DNA of 64,000 nt from assembly GCA_016183235.1 (NCBI GenBank), contig JACPFA010000027.1:1-64000 (forward strand), given 5' to 3'. Each line of letters starts with the position of its first letter. The stretch's first letter is position 1. A model generated the notes under the pieces. It was not told the origin of the DNA, did not search any database, and was given only the letters and a program-made list of their open reading frames with translations. The translations under genes and the position numbers were made by a program. Positions 48,104-55,443 of the stretch are shown piece by piece. Source of the stretch: Deltaproteobacteria bacterium. Its GTDB lineage: Bacteria > UBA10199 > DSSB01 > JACPFA01.

Positions 48104-49864
48104 TTAAAATTCTAACTCTAATCCCGACTCATCCCCGCTTTTCAACGACGTAAGCCGGCTTTCGGTTTGAGGCAGTATTTGGCTCACAAAGAAGCGCGCC
48201 GTTTTGATTTTATTTTCATAAAAAGTTTTTTCTTGGGCAAGGCTTGCAGATTTTAATTGATTACCTGCAATGCTAGCTGCCTTTAAAAGTAAAAAGGCCG
48301 ACGTAACATCACCGCAAGAATTCAAAAAGGGCATTGCGTGAAGTTGGGCGTAGCCTAAATTTTCGCTCGATTTTTGGGCAAAAATTTCTACCGATTCTCT
48401 CAAGTGTTGCAGCGCTTTGTTGAGCTGAGGGATTAAAGCCCCCACCGTGGCATCTGATTTTGCCTGCTCACAAAATTGTTGAATCCATTCATAATAGGTT
48501 TTAAAAAGCCCACCATTTTTTAAGCGTAATTTTCTTCCTAAAAGATCTAAGGCTTGAACCCCATTGGTGCCTTCATAAATAGCCGAAATCTTCACATCCC
48601 GCAGATATTGTTCTACCGGGTATTCCCGGGTATAGCCATAACCGCCATGAACCATGACTGCTAAATTACAAATATCAAAACCTCGATCCGAACCATAGGC
48701 CTTGCAAATGGGTGTGAGAAAATCGATCAAATCTTCGGCAGGCTCGCGAACTTTGGTGTCGGGGTGATGATGCGACAAATCTTCAAAGATGGCGGCCGTG
48801 TAAATCATGGCCCGCAAAGCTTCAACATAAGCCTTTTGGGTGGCGAGCATGCGTTTAACATCGGGGTATTCGATGATTGAGGTGCTGCCCCCTTGCACGC
48901 GTTCTTTGGCATATTTTTTGGCATGCTCATAGGCGGTGGAGCCAATGGCTAGCCCTTGCAGGCCAACGTTTAGCCGGGCTTCGTTCATCAATTGAAACAT
49001 TTGTGGCAGGCCCTGGCGGCGTTCTCCCACTAAAAAGCCACGGCATTTTTTATTATCCCCAAAGGTGACCAGGCAAGTAGGGGAGGCATTGATTCCCATT
49101 TTATGTTCGATGTTCACAACCTGAATGTCGTTGGGTTCACCAAGAGTTCCGTCAGAGTTAATCCATATTTTGGGTACGACAAAAAGAGAAATTCCTTTAG
49201 ACCCGGCAGGGTCGCCTTCTACACGGGCTAGAACCAAGTGAATAATATTGTCGGCACAATTGTGGTCGCCACCGGTGATAAAGATTTTGGTGCCTTGAAT
49301 GAGAAATGTGCCATCGTTTTGAGGAATGGCTTTGGTGCTGAGGTCGCCCACTGCGGTGCCAGCTTGGGGCTCGGTGAGACACATGGTGCCGGCCCACTCC
49401 CCTGAAAACATTTTTTGACAAACCTGTTTTTTTAATTCTTCAGTTCCGAATGTTGCAACTAAGTTAGAGGCCCCTTTGGTAAGCAACGAAAGTAGGGCAA
49501 AACTACAATTGGCCCCGATAAAATATTCCATTAATAAAGAATTGATGACCACCGGCAACCCTTGCCCGCCCCATTGGGGGTCAATATCTACCGCAAAAAA
49601 ACCGTTTTGCCCATAAGCCTTGAAGAGTTCAGGAAAGCCTTCAGGAAGAATGACTTTGCCATTCACCAATTTTGCCCCAGTTTGATCGCCTTTTTGGTTC
49701 AGCGGGGCCATTTCGTTTTTGGCAAATTTCAAGGCCTCGTTGGCGATCATCAGATAATCATCGGCGCCATAGTCTTTATAAGGCGGGCAAGCTTTTAGGC
49801 CTTCAATGTCTAAAACATCTTTGAATAAAAACTCGATATCTTGCTGATCGATTAAATATTCCAT
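48104..49864 (-). CDS. Acyl-CoA dehydrogenase
   Basis: 586 aa FAD enzyme that oxidises acyl-CoA to enoyl-CoA in beta-oxidation. Signatures: WAGTMCLTEPQAGTAVGDLSTKA, IFITGGDHN, GINASPTCLVTFG, RLNVGLQGLAIGSTAYEHA, and IYEGTNGVQALDLLGRKL carrying the catalytic Glu. A C-terminal ~130-residue helical extension puts it in the long-chain-type subgroup (~600 aa). Shine-Dalgarno AGGAAC before ATG. No etfAB or thiolase nearby. Confidence 0.93.
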   Translation of the reverse strand: MEYLIDQQDIEFLFKDVLDIEGLKACPPYKDYGADDYLMIANEALKFAKNEMAPLNQKGDQTGAKLVNGKVILPEGFPELFKAYGQNGFFAVDIDPQWGGQGLPVVINSLLMEYFIGANCSFALLSLLTKGASNLVATFGTEELKKQVCQKMFSGEWAGTMCLTEPQAGTAVGDLSTKAIPQNDGTFLIQGTKIFITGGDHNCADNIIHLVLARVEGDPAGSKGISLFVVPKIWINSDGTLGEPNDIQVVNIEHKMGINASPTCLVTFGDNKKCRGFLVGERRQGLPQMFQLMNEARLNVGLQGLAIGSTAYEHAKKYAKERVQGGSTSIIEYPDVKRMLATQKAYVEALRAMIYTAAIFEDLSHHHPDTKVREPAEDLIDFLTPICKAYGSDRGFDICNLAVMVHGGYGYTREYPVEQYLRDVKISAIYEGTNGVQALDLLGRKLRLKNGGLFKTYYEWIQQFCEQAKSDATVGALIPQLNKALQHLRESVEIFAQKSSENLGYAQLHAMPFLNSCGDVTSAFLLLKAASIAGNQLKSASLAQEKTFYENKIKTARFFVSQILPQTESRLTSLKSGDESGLELEF

Positions 49865-49891
49865 AAGTTCCTTTCTAAAATTCTTTCTTAA

Positions 49892-49990
49892 CCTCTATTT
49901 TCTATTATCCCATGCCATTTTCCAATTTTGTGCCATTTAAAGAAAATAGCATTAGAAAATGGAGGAAATTTTTCTGGCGCAAAATTTTTG
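49892..49990 (-). repeat. tRNA 3'-flanking repeat, copy at tRNA-Pro
   Basis: Directly follows the tRNA-Pro 3' end on the minus strand: aaaattttgcgccagaaaaa-tttcctccattttcta...aaaattggaaaatggcat-gggataatag...atagagg. Closely similar to 58196-58286, which directly follows tRNA-Glu. Confidence 0.8.
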
Positions 49991-50064
49991 TCGGGGTGCG
50001 GAGATTTGAACTCCGGACTTCTCGCACCCGAAACGAGCGCTCTACCGGGCTGAGCTACACCCCG
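49991..50064 (-). tRNA. tRNA-Pro(CGG)
   Basis: Minus strand. Acceptor CGGGGTG/CACCCCG, D arm GCTC-AGCCCGGTA-GAGC, anticodon stem CTCGT/GCGAG around loop TTCGGGT giving anticodon CGG (codon CCG), T arm CCGGAGTTCAAATCTCCG. G37 follows the anticodon, as usual in tRNA-Pro. Discriminator A; CCA is not encoded. Confidence 0.95.
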
Positions 50065-50156
50065 ATTCTCCACGGACCGCGGTCCTTTGGGTCTCTCGAT
50101 TGCCTTAAAAGCCTGAAAAATTAAGGGAAGTAAAGAGAAAATAAAATATCATCCAC

Positions 50157-50208
50157 GTCATCCCGGGCTTGACCCGGGATCCATGATGACAAGCGTGACA
50201 ATCTTCCA
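50157..50208. repeat. tgtcat-type repeat fragment
   Basis: cgtcatcccgggcttgaccc-gggatccatgatgacaagcg-tgacaatcttcc: inner element plus the right half of the outer family. Confidence 0.7.
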
Positions 50209-50399
50209 TTTTATTCTTAGATAAGCCTTTAATATCAAAAAAAGATCATTAAAATACATAACTGATGACTAAAATCACCATTATGGTGACATAAATTCCC
50301 AGAAATAATTTACACAATAGCCATTTTTTACAAATAGAATAATTAAAAATATTAAACAATATCAAATGCTTAATTAACAAATAACAATCTTTATCCAGT

Positions 50400-50416
50400 C
50401 TGGCATATACCTTGCA
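50400..50416 (+). promoter_or_regulatory. Sigma-54 promoter of lipoprotein gene 50494
   Basis: CTGGCATATACCTTGCA: GG and GC are 10 bp apart as in -24/-12 promoters. The C at -12 lies 79 bp before the ATG at 50494, exactly the distance found for the paralogous unit at 53347. A short palindrome caccattatggtg lies ~120 bp upstream and could be an enhancer site. Confidence 0.75.
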
Positions 50417-50493
50417 CAAGATAAGAGTGGCATGCCCAAGAAGCATTTGGCCATTTGGGGCACGCAGATTTTAAATTAAAAGAGGAGTAAACA

Positions 50494-51387
50494 ATGAACT
50501 TAAAGAAATTAATCATGTTAGGTTTTTTCGCCCTTACTTTGGTAGCGTGTGGGGGCTCCACTTCAACAGATAATAACGACAATAATAGTAACAATGGTGG
50601 TGGTAATCCTGGTGGTAATCTTGGTGATAATCCAAACCCTCCTATGGTTACTCCAGTGCCAACGCCAATTCCTTCTGAAGGGCCTGTGGAACAACAGGGC
50701 GGAACGGTTAATTGTACCGCATTCATTCAAGATACAAATAAATGTATACGAGCGGAAGTTTGTAACAACGGTGATGGCCCATGCCAGCTTGTTGCTCTCA
50801 ATGTTTGTGCTCGTTATGATGCGACAGGCCAATGTGTTGCACAACGAGCATGTTTCGTAACAGGCGCTGATGAAAGTGGGGATATCATTGAATGTGGTGA
50901 AGAGGCGGTAGCTCCCGTTGCACCTCCCGCTCCTCCTCCTGCAGATGGTAATAATGGTGGTGGTGCTCGTGTCAATTCCTGTGACCATGCCTTGTATGCT
51001 GCAGTTCATCCGGATATTTGTGGAGCAAACTCTAAATGTGCTAATGTCGATTATGCGGCTTTAAATCCGGGTATTTGCGGTGATGATAATGCTAATTTTG
51101 CTGTAAAATGCCAAGGCGATGCTTTTCGTTTGCGAAATTGGCAATTATGTAAGGGCATTCCTATTGCAGCCCGCGAAGAGGCGGCTCCAGCGGGTGGTAA
51201 TGGTGGTGGTTCTTATCAATTACCCAACATACAATTAAACTGTCGATGGGAAAATAGTACATACACTTGTAATGATGATGATAATGAACCTGTCACCGAG
51301 TTGTGTGTGGTTGGTTTTTATAGAGATGATCATGGAAGGCAACAACCAAGAAGGCAACAACCAATTGAACTTCCTTGTCGGAATTAA
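50494..51387 (+). CDS. Cysteine-rich lipoprotein under a sigma-54 promoter
   Basis: 297 aa. Signal MNLKKLIMLGFFALTLVAC, Cys19, then an Asn/Gly/Ser linker (DNNDNNSNNGGGNPGG), two further Gly/Pro-rich spacers and segments with many Cys (NCTAFIQDTNKCIRAEVC, GPCQLVALNVCARY, NSCDHALY, HPDICGANSKCANVD, NPGICGDDN, CRWENSTYTCN). About twenty cysteines imply extracellular disulfides. Two DYAALNPGICG-like units (YAAVHPDICGANS / YAALNPGICGDDN) form an internal repeat. No family recognised. Shine-Dalgarno AGAGGAG. Confidence 0.7.
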   Translation: MNLKKLIMLGFFALTLVACGGSTSTDNNDNNSNNGGGNPGGNLGDNPNPPMVTPVPTPIPSEGPVEQQGGTVNCTAFIQDTNKCIRAEVCNNGDGPCQLVALNVCARYDATGQCVAQRACFVTGADESGDIIECGEEAVAPVAPPAPPPADGNNGGGARVNSCDHALYAAVHPDICGANSKCANVDYAALNPGICGDDNANFAVKCQGDAFRLRNWQLCKGIPIAAREEAAPAGGNGGGSYQLPNIQLNCRWENSTYTCNDDDNEPVTELCVVGFYRDDHGRQQPRRQQPIELPCRN

Positions 51388-51407
51388 TTAATAAAACTTA
51401 TTTCAAC

Positions 51408-51443
51408 AAAAAAGGCTGTGGCAATCCCACGGCCTTTTTTATT
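51408..51443 (+). terminator. Rho-independent terminator
   Basis: aaaaaaggctgtgg-caat-cccacggccttttttatt: GC-rich stem with T-tract on plus and A-tract before it, so bidirectional. Closely matches the terminator at 54291-54321. Confidence 0.9.
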
Positions 51444-51459
51444 AGGCGGGCCAAGCCTT

Positions 51460-51507
51460 TCAAAAATAAAATCTGGCACCGATGCCACCACTAATATCAC
51501 TAATATC
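51460..51507 (-). pseudogene. C-terminal scrap of an outer-membrane barrel gene
   Basis: Minus strand reads ISDISGGIGARFYF then TGA. Alternating residues and a terminal aromatic Phe are the beta-signal of outer-membrane proteins. The frame is cut off by the direct repeat beginning at 51510. A related tail lies at 54342-54486, also next to the terminator of a sigma-54 lipoprotein gene. Confidence 0.45.
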
Positions 51508-51509
51508 AG

Positions 51510-51589
51510 AGCATGATGACGAAGGTACGATTTTTAGACTGCTTTGAAGCCGGCATCGTCTAAAAATTGGGCCTCCGTCATAAATTTTT
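51510..51589. repeat. Direct repeat flanking the STAS/ATPase pair, copy 1
   Basis: 80 bp starting agcatgatgacgaaggtacg and containing tgctttgaagccggcatcgt; only about four bases differ from copy 2 at 53091-53170. Each copy also folds on itself (atttttagac with gtctaaaaat). Ends 7 bp from the stop of the STAS-like gene. Confidence 0.9.
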
Positions 51590-51596
51590 ATTCGAC

Positions 51597-51905
51597 TCAA
51601 TGATTGTCGTCATCACCAATGCCTTCCTGCATGTAATTTACGACAATACCAATAACCTTTTTGACATTTTCAGAGCAGGACTTGAAGGCAATGCGATCTA
51701 GAATTTCTACTCCAAATTTTCTTAATAAATCGCTGATAAGGGCATGAATAAATGATTGAGTTGCGGCATCAACTTGTTCAAAATCTAAAATAACTTCTTC
51801 ATTTTTATTTAGAGAGGGGATGATTTCATTCATTCGAATATCTCGGGCGATGTCTTTGTTTTCAGCGAAGGTTCCTGCTAGCTTATAAATACTGATTTTT
51901 TTCAT
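51597..51905 (-). CDS. STAS-like (DUF4325-type) protein
   Basis: 102 aa. IYKLAGTFAENKDIARDIRMNEIIPSLNKNEEVILDFEQVDAATQSFIHALISDLLRKFG fits the STAS-like DUF4325 fold, with the conserved 'DFxxVxxxTxSFxxxLI' core that resembles anti-sigma antagonists. It lacks a clear phosphorylatable Ser after the Asp as in SpoIIAA; Thr/Gln/Ser (ATQSF) occupy the loop. ATGA overlap with the ATP-binding protein upstream indicates translational coupling and joint function. Confidence 0.75.
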   Translation of the reverse strand: MKKISIYKLAGTFAENKDIARDIRMNEIIPSLNKNEEVILDFEQVDAATQSFIHALISDLLRKFGVEILDRIAFKSCSENVKKVIGIVVNYMQEGIGDDDNH

Positions 51906-52873
51906 ATAAATTTTGCCCTCCTATAGCGTGCGCGTTTCCTTTCGCGAACCGCTGAGCTGTATGTTTTTCCAATGGCATCCAGTAACTTGGAAAACTCTTC
52001 AGTTTGGTTAAGCGTGATGTCCACACCAACAGCCGTTCCTTGCCAATATGGGAAAGGGGTGTTTTCAATGCCAGTTGAATGCCTGTCTTTTAACGGGTCG
52101 GCGTGTAACGTAAAATTTTTCTTCTTTGATCTTTTTAACAATTTATAAAAACCATTTCCGCTGTAAATAACAAAAAAATCACGATTCACATAAGCAATTG
52201 ATTTGATAAAAAAAAGCCCCGCTCCGGCATTTTGTTCGGTGCCCCCTTCTCTTCGGGTTGTACCGGTAATCCCAGGGGTTAATGCCAATTGAATAGCATC
52301 AAGGTCGGCTTCTGCTTGATGTGACTGATTAATTGTCTTTTTGATTCCTAACCCAGTGTCAGCAATTCCGATGCGAATCGCATTACTTTTTTCATAATAC
52401 TGAGCGCACAAAACCGCACCATTTTTCGCACAAGCATGTTCAATGACATTTCGCGCCAGTTCGCTAACAATGTATCCTATGGTACGTGCTTGTTCTCCCT
52501 CCAAATGAAGTAACGGAATCATTTCAGTAATAAATTTTGTTAATTCATCGGATGTTCGTATTTGAGTGATGGGAACAAATCTCCCTGCAGGTTCATGTTC
52601 AGTTAGATTGATGTCTGATGGTAAACTCAAAATGTTGAAAAGGCCCATACGCACAAGATAGTGACCTGATCTGGCTTCTATTTTTTGAAAATGGATATTT
52701 TTTGGGTCAACTATTAAGCCCAAGGCTGCAACGATCGATAACACAATGGGGTGAACGGATATCCATTTGTCGTTGGAGGTAATCGTAAGAGAGGCGGGAT
52801 CGGATGTGTCCAAGCTACGAATAAAAGGGTCAAGATTACCCAAAAAAGCGCTGTTAGGGAGATGGATTTTCAT
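51902..52873 (-). CDS. GHKL-type ATP-binding protein partner of the STAS-like protein
   Basis: 323 aa from MKIHLPNSAFLGN (52873). Residues ~150-290 form a histidine-kinase-like ATPase: N box YIVSELARNVIEHA, G1 IADTGLGI, G2 GTEQNAGAGLFFIKSIAY. No HisKA dimerisation helix or phosphorylatable His is apparent, so it resembles anti-sigma factor/serine-kinase-type switches. N-terminal ~140 residues are unassigned. Four-base overlap with the STAS-like gene. The pair is bracketed by 80 bp direct repeats. Function (signalling switch versus defence) unknown. Confidence 0.75.
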   Translation of the reverse strand: MKIHLPNSAFLGNLDPFIRSLDTSDPASLTITSNDKWISVHPIVLSIVAALGLIVDPKNIHFQKIEARSGHYLVRMGLFNILSLPSDINLTEHEPAGRFVPITQIRTSDELTKFITEMIPLLHLEGEQARTIGYIVSELARNVIEHACAKNGAVLCAQYYEKSNAIRIGIADTGLGIKKTINQSHQAEADLDAIQLALTPGITGTTRREGGTEQNAGAGLFFIKSIAYVNRDFFVIYSGNGFYKLLKRSKKKNFTLHADPLKDRHSTGIENTPFPYWQGTAVGVDITLNQTEEFSKLLDAIGKTYSSAVRERKRARYRRAKFI

Positions 52874-52876
52874 ATT

Positions 52877-52922
52877 TACCGGGAATCCCGTATTATCGTA
52901 ATAAGTACCTGGATTCCCGGTA
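52877..52922 (-). promoter_or_regulatory. Inverted repeat upstream of the ATPase/STAS operon
   Basis: taccgggaatcc (52877-52888) and ggattcccggta (52911-52922) are perfect inverted 12 bp arms around an AT-rich 22 bp centre, ending just before the ATG. TTGACA (minus strand, 52930-52925) abuts the outer arm, so the palindrome lies where RNA polymerase would bind. Could be an operator or another small repeat; only one copy was seen. Confidence 0.45.
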
Positions 52923-53059
52923 ATTGTCAATATCTTCTATCAATCATACGTAATGCCTCAGTTTTGCGGAAAGAGCGCTTGGGTTGTTGAAGAGCATGAT
53001 AGAGCAATAATAGAGCAACAGAGCAATAGAGCAATAGAGCATGATGACGGAGGTACAAA

Positions 53060-53104
53060 GAGCATGATGATGAAGAGCATGATGATGAAGAGCATGATGA
53101 CGGA
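53060..53104. repeat. 15 bp tandem repeat, three units
   Basis: gagcatgatgatgaa twice and then gagcatgatgacgga, in register. The last unit runs into direct repeat copy 2. Looser agagcaatagagcaatagag units precede it (53003-53040). Typical of slipped-strand expansion at an element edge. Confidence 0.8.
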
Positions 53105-53170
53105 GGTACGATTTTGAGGCTGCTTTGAAGCCGGCATCGTCTAAAAATTGGGCCTCCATCATAAATTTTT
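53091..53170. repeat. Direct repeat flanking the STAS/ATPase pair, copy 2
   Basis: 80 bp, agcatgatgacggaggtacg...tgctttgaagccggcatcgt...ataaattttt, same orientation as copy 1 at 51510-51589. The two copies enclose 1.5 kb holding only the STAS-like and ATP-binding genes. Confidence 0.9.
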
Positions 53171-53346
53171 TTGCCTAAATAAACCATTTAAAATTCAATA
53201 ATATGCATAATAAATGTATATTAAATAAAATAAAATACATATTTTTACTAAAAAACTCACGGATTCTAAACAATTTATAAATTTTTAGATAGTTAAAATT
53301 AAGTAATATCAATAAGTTATAATTAAAATAATCTTTTTTGTACTCA
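53171..53346. other. AT-rich region upstream of the second sigma-54 lipoprotein gene
   Basis: About 85% A+T, with no frame of note. It could hold enhancer sites for the activator of the promoter at 53347-53363, but no clear palindrome like the one upstream of 50400 was seen. Confidence 0.4.
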
Positions 53347-53363
53347 TTGGCACTACCCTTGCA
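53347..53363 (+). promoter_or_regulatory. Sigma-54 promoter of lipoprotein gene 53441
   Basis: TTGGCACTACCCTTGCA is a near-perfect TTGGCACN5TTGCA consensus. The -12 C is 79 bp upstream of the ATG, as in the 50494 unit; both leaders contain a ggggc...ttaaattnaa run before the Shine-Dalgarno, so the promoters are homologous. Confidence 0.85.
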
Positions 53364-53440
53364 ATCTAACTCTATATGAAATTTGGTCGTCCTTTAAATG
53401 GTATGGGGCGATCTTAGTTAAATTTAAGAAAGGAATTTTT

Positions 53441-54268
53441 ATGAAGTTACGTAATCTATTTATTTTAGCGATGACCGCGGCTACGTTAGTGGCTTGTGGT
53501 GGTGGTAATACCGGTAACGGTGGTAATAATAACAATGGTAACAATAACGGCAGTGTCGGTAATGCGGGTCCCGTTGCAACTTCTGACTCTGTAGAAGTTG
53601 AAGATAGGGGTGCTTTTGACCCAACCCCTCCGCCTGTGGAGCTTGATGATCAAGAGCCAGGGCAGGGAGTTGAAGATCCTCAAGTGGAGCCTGGTGATCA
53701 AGAACCAGGGCAAGGAGTTGAAGATCCTCAAGTAGATCCAGAGGCAGATGCTCCTGCTAACCCAGACAATGGGAATGATGCTCAGTTTGACCCTTGTCGG
53801 TTTGACCCTGGGCTGCGTTTTTGTAACCCAGTTGATATTCATTTCCCTACAAGGGGTCAGGTCAACCCTCTGCCTCCTTTTGGAAATAACAACGGTGATG
53901 ACGAACCAGCTGCTGAAGAGGAACAGGCTGAGCAAGCTGTACCCAATGATGAATTTGCCAGGCGTCGGGAAGCGTGTCTAGCTATACCTGACCGTCGGTC
54001 GCAACAGCTTTGTCTGCAAGATTTATTTTCAGATATTTTTGCAGCCCAACAAGAAGAAGAGGCCAGGCGAGAAGCGGCTAATCGAATTCCAGCCCAACAA
54101 GAGCCGGACATGCGTTTAGATTGTGATGGCCAATGGGCTTTCGAGCGAAATGCGAATGGAATTGGTGGACAAATTGTTTGTCGCCCCATCGAAGACCCTT
54201 GTGCTGAATTTGCCGAAGATTCAATCGACTATATCCGTTGTGTGGCTGATTTAGCTCATAACTCTTAA
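53441..54268 (+). CDS. Acidic lipoprotein under a sigma-54 promoter
   Basis: 275 aa. Signal MKLRNLFILAMTAATLVAC, Cys19, Gly/Asn linker (GGGNTGNGGNNNNGNNNGS), then an acidic Pro-rich region with a 16-residue tandem duplication (DQEPGQGVEDPQVEPG twice, nearly identical at DNA level). The C-terminal half is charged and helical with spaced Cys (CLAIPDRRSQQLCLQDLF, DCDGQW, DPCAEFAEDSIDYIRCVADL). Signal, linker, promoter and terminator match the 50494 gene, but the mature domains differ. No family recognised. Confidence 0.7.
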   Translation: MKLRNLFILAMTAATLVACGGGNTGNGGNNNNGNNNGSVGNAGPVATSDSVEVEDRGAFDPTPPPVELDDQEPGQGVEDPQVEPGDQEPGQGVEDPQVDPEADAPANPDNGNDAQFDPCRFDPGLRFCNPVDIHFPTRGQVNPLPPFGNNNGDDEPAAEEEQAEQAVPNDEFARRREACLAIPDRRSQQLCLQDLFSDIFAAQQEEEARREAANRIPAQQEPDMRLDCDGQWAFERNANGIGGQIVCRPIEDPCAEFAEDSIDYIRCVADLAHNS

Positions 54269-54290
54269 TTGTTAAACCTACTGATAAGAT

Positions 54291-54321
54291 AAAAGGCCGT
54301 GGCGACCCCACGGCCTTTTTT
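54291..54321 (+). terminator. Rho-independent terminator
   Basis: aaaaggccgtgg-cgac-cccacggcctttttt, bidirectional. Followed, as at 51408, by 'gggccaagcctttcaaaaat', so the duplication between the two lipoprotein units extends past the genes. Confidence 0.9.
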
Positions 54322-54341
54322 ATTTAAGAGGGCCAAGCCTT

Positions 54342-54486
54342 TCAAAAATAAAACCTGGCATCGCATCACGCACAAACGACCATGCGCCCACACCGTGGGC
54401 TCGCCCACATAAAGCCCAAGCCCAAAGCGCTTGCCTTCCGGACCATAAGGGGAAGGAGGCTCGGCCCACGAATAGGGGGTGATGGT
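54342..54486 (-). pseudogene. Frameshifted tail of an outer-membrane barrel gene
   Basis: Minus strand reads PYGPEGKRFGLGLYVGEPTV-WAHG in one frame, then, after a one-base shift, a DARFYF stop in another. Together these look like the last strands of a beta-barrel protein ending in Phe. The last residues and the sequence beyond the stop match the scrap at 51460-51507. No upstream part of the gene remains. Confidence 0.4.
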
Positions 54487-54563
54487 GCACACTTAGCACC
54501 GATTATGAACACCCAAAAAATTTTATCAACCCTAAATTTAAAGATTTGAATACGAAAGGAGGG

Positions 54564-55118
54564 TCAAGGCTTCATTTTCATAAATTCTTGAATCAGGGTA
54601 GAGTCATCTAGCGCCTTTTCGAATTGTTTAAGCCAGTTTAAAATATAATCTTTATCGAGTTTTTCTTTTTGCCTTTTAACAACGCCTTCAACATCTTCTC
54701 GGTCGCGAGGGCGTGTGGAAATCATTTTATAGATGATAAGGTCTTCTGGGGTACATACTTTGATCCAGTCTCCTGGGGTGGCCTCTATGTCTTTAGCCCT
54801 CTCAATAGCTTGAATGTCAAAAGAGGTTTCGGCTAACAGCAAGTCTACCCTCATGCCTTGGGGATCTGTAAAAAATAAAAATCCCATTTTTTTAAGGGTT
54901 GCCTCAGGGTCTTTTGCAAGAGGTTGGAGATGAGTTGGGAGTGCAGCCAAAAGATCCTTTGCCCTCGGTCGGTCTAACAATACCTTGAGATCAATATCTC
55001 GGGTGATTCTGGGATTTCCATAAAATGCAACTGCGAGGCCGCCGATAACAGCGCTGGGAATGCCTGCCTTGGAAAGGTGGTCTTGAAGGAGGGAGGTGTT
55101 TTTAAAAAGGTGTTGCAC
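54564..55118 (-). CDS. Nucleotidyltransferase-fold protein (AbiEii/DUF6036-like)
   Basis: 184 aa. AVIGGLAVAFYGNPRITRDIDLKVLLD shows the GG...RxTxDID pattern of minimal nucleotidyltransferases, with both catalytic Asp; MRVDLLLAE provides the third acidic position. Such proteins include AbiEii/MenT-type toxins that add nucleotides to tRNA ends, and neutral antitoxin relatives. It overlaps the upstream gene by 17 bp, toxin-antitoxin-like. Which partner is toxic is not readable. Confidence 0.75.
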   Translation of the reverse strand: MQHLFKNTSLLQDHLSKAGIPSAVIGGLAVAFYGNPRITRDIDLKVLLDRPRAKDLLAALPTHLQPLAKDPEATLKKMGFLFFTDPQGMRVDLLLAETSFDIQAIERAKDIEATPGDWIKVCTPEDLIIYKMISTRPRDREDVEGVVKRQKEKLDKDYILNWLKQFEKALDDSTLIQEFMKMKP

Positions 55119-55353
55119 AGTGTGTTTTTTGCCATTCAGACAATTTCTTTAGCCTTTCTTGGTGCTGAAGAAGATAATGAAACCGCTCATCGCGAAAGGT
55201 TTGTTCTGATGCATCCAAGTAAGGTAAAAAAAGATTATACAAATCATTATAGGCCGTTGCGCTTTTTTGAGGACTATCGTTGATAGGTAGTTCTCTTTCC
55301 TGTTCGTTTAACCAAGTCCCCATTTCCCTTAATGATTTCAAATTATTATTCAT
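55102..55353 (-). CDS. Small partner of the nucleotidyltransferase
   Basis: 83 aa helical protein (MNNNLKSLREMGTWLNEQERELPIND...YNDLYNLFLPYLDASEQTFRDERFHYLLQHQERLKKLSEWQKTH), no known domain recognised. It precedes and overlaps the nucleotidyltransferase gene by 17 bp on the same strand, the usual arrangement of a cognate antitoxin or accessory subunit. Confidence 0.6.
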   Translation of the reverse strand: MNNNLKSLREMGTWLNEQERELPINDSPQKSATAYNDLYNLFLPYLDASEQTFRDERFHYLLQHQERLKKLSEWQKTHCATPF

Positions 55354-55443
55354 ATTACCTTTTGTAATTAACCTACCATTTTACGTAGGAAAAATCCACG
55401 GCTTTCAAAACGTTCACTACAGTGATTTTAAAATCACTCCAAA

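Noticed and set aside
49866-50124. Short frames across tRNA-Pro
   Set aside because: They translate tRNA sequence (e.g. ENRGVAQPGRALVSG) and are common annotation artefacts.
53003-53104. CRISPR-like periodicity
   Set aside because: Units are 9-15 bp, contiguous and without spacers; this is a simple tandem repeat.
54265-54492. Minus-strand frame called as an intact 75 aa protein
   Set aside because: The barrel-like part and the ARFYF end are in different frames and its C-terminus is the terminator hairpin; treated as a pseudogene tail.
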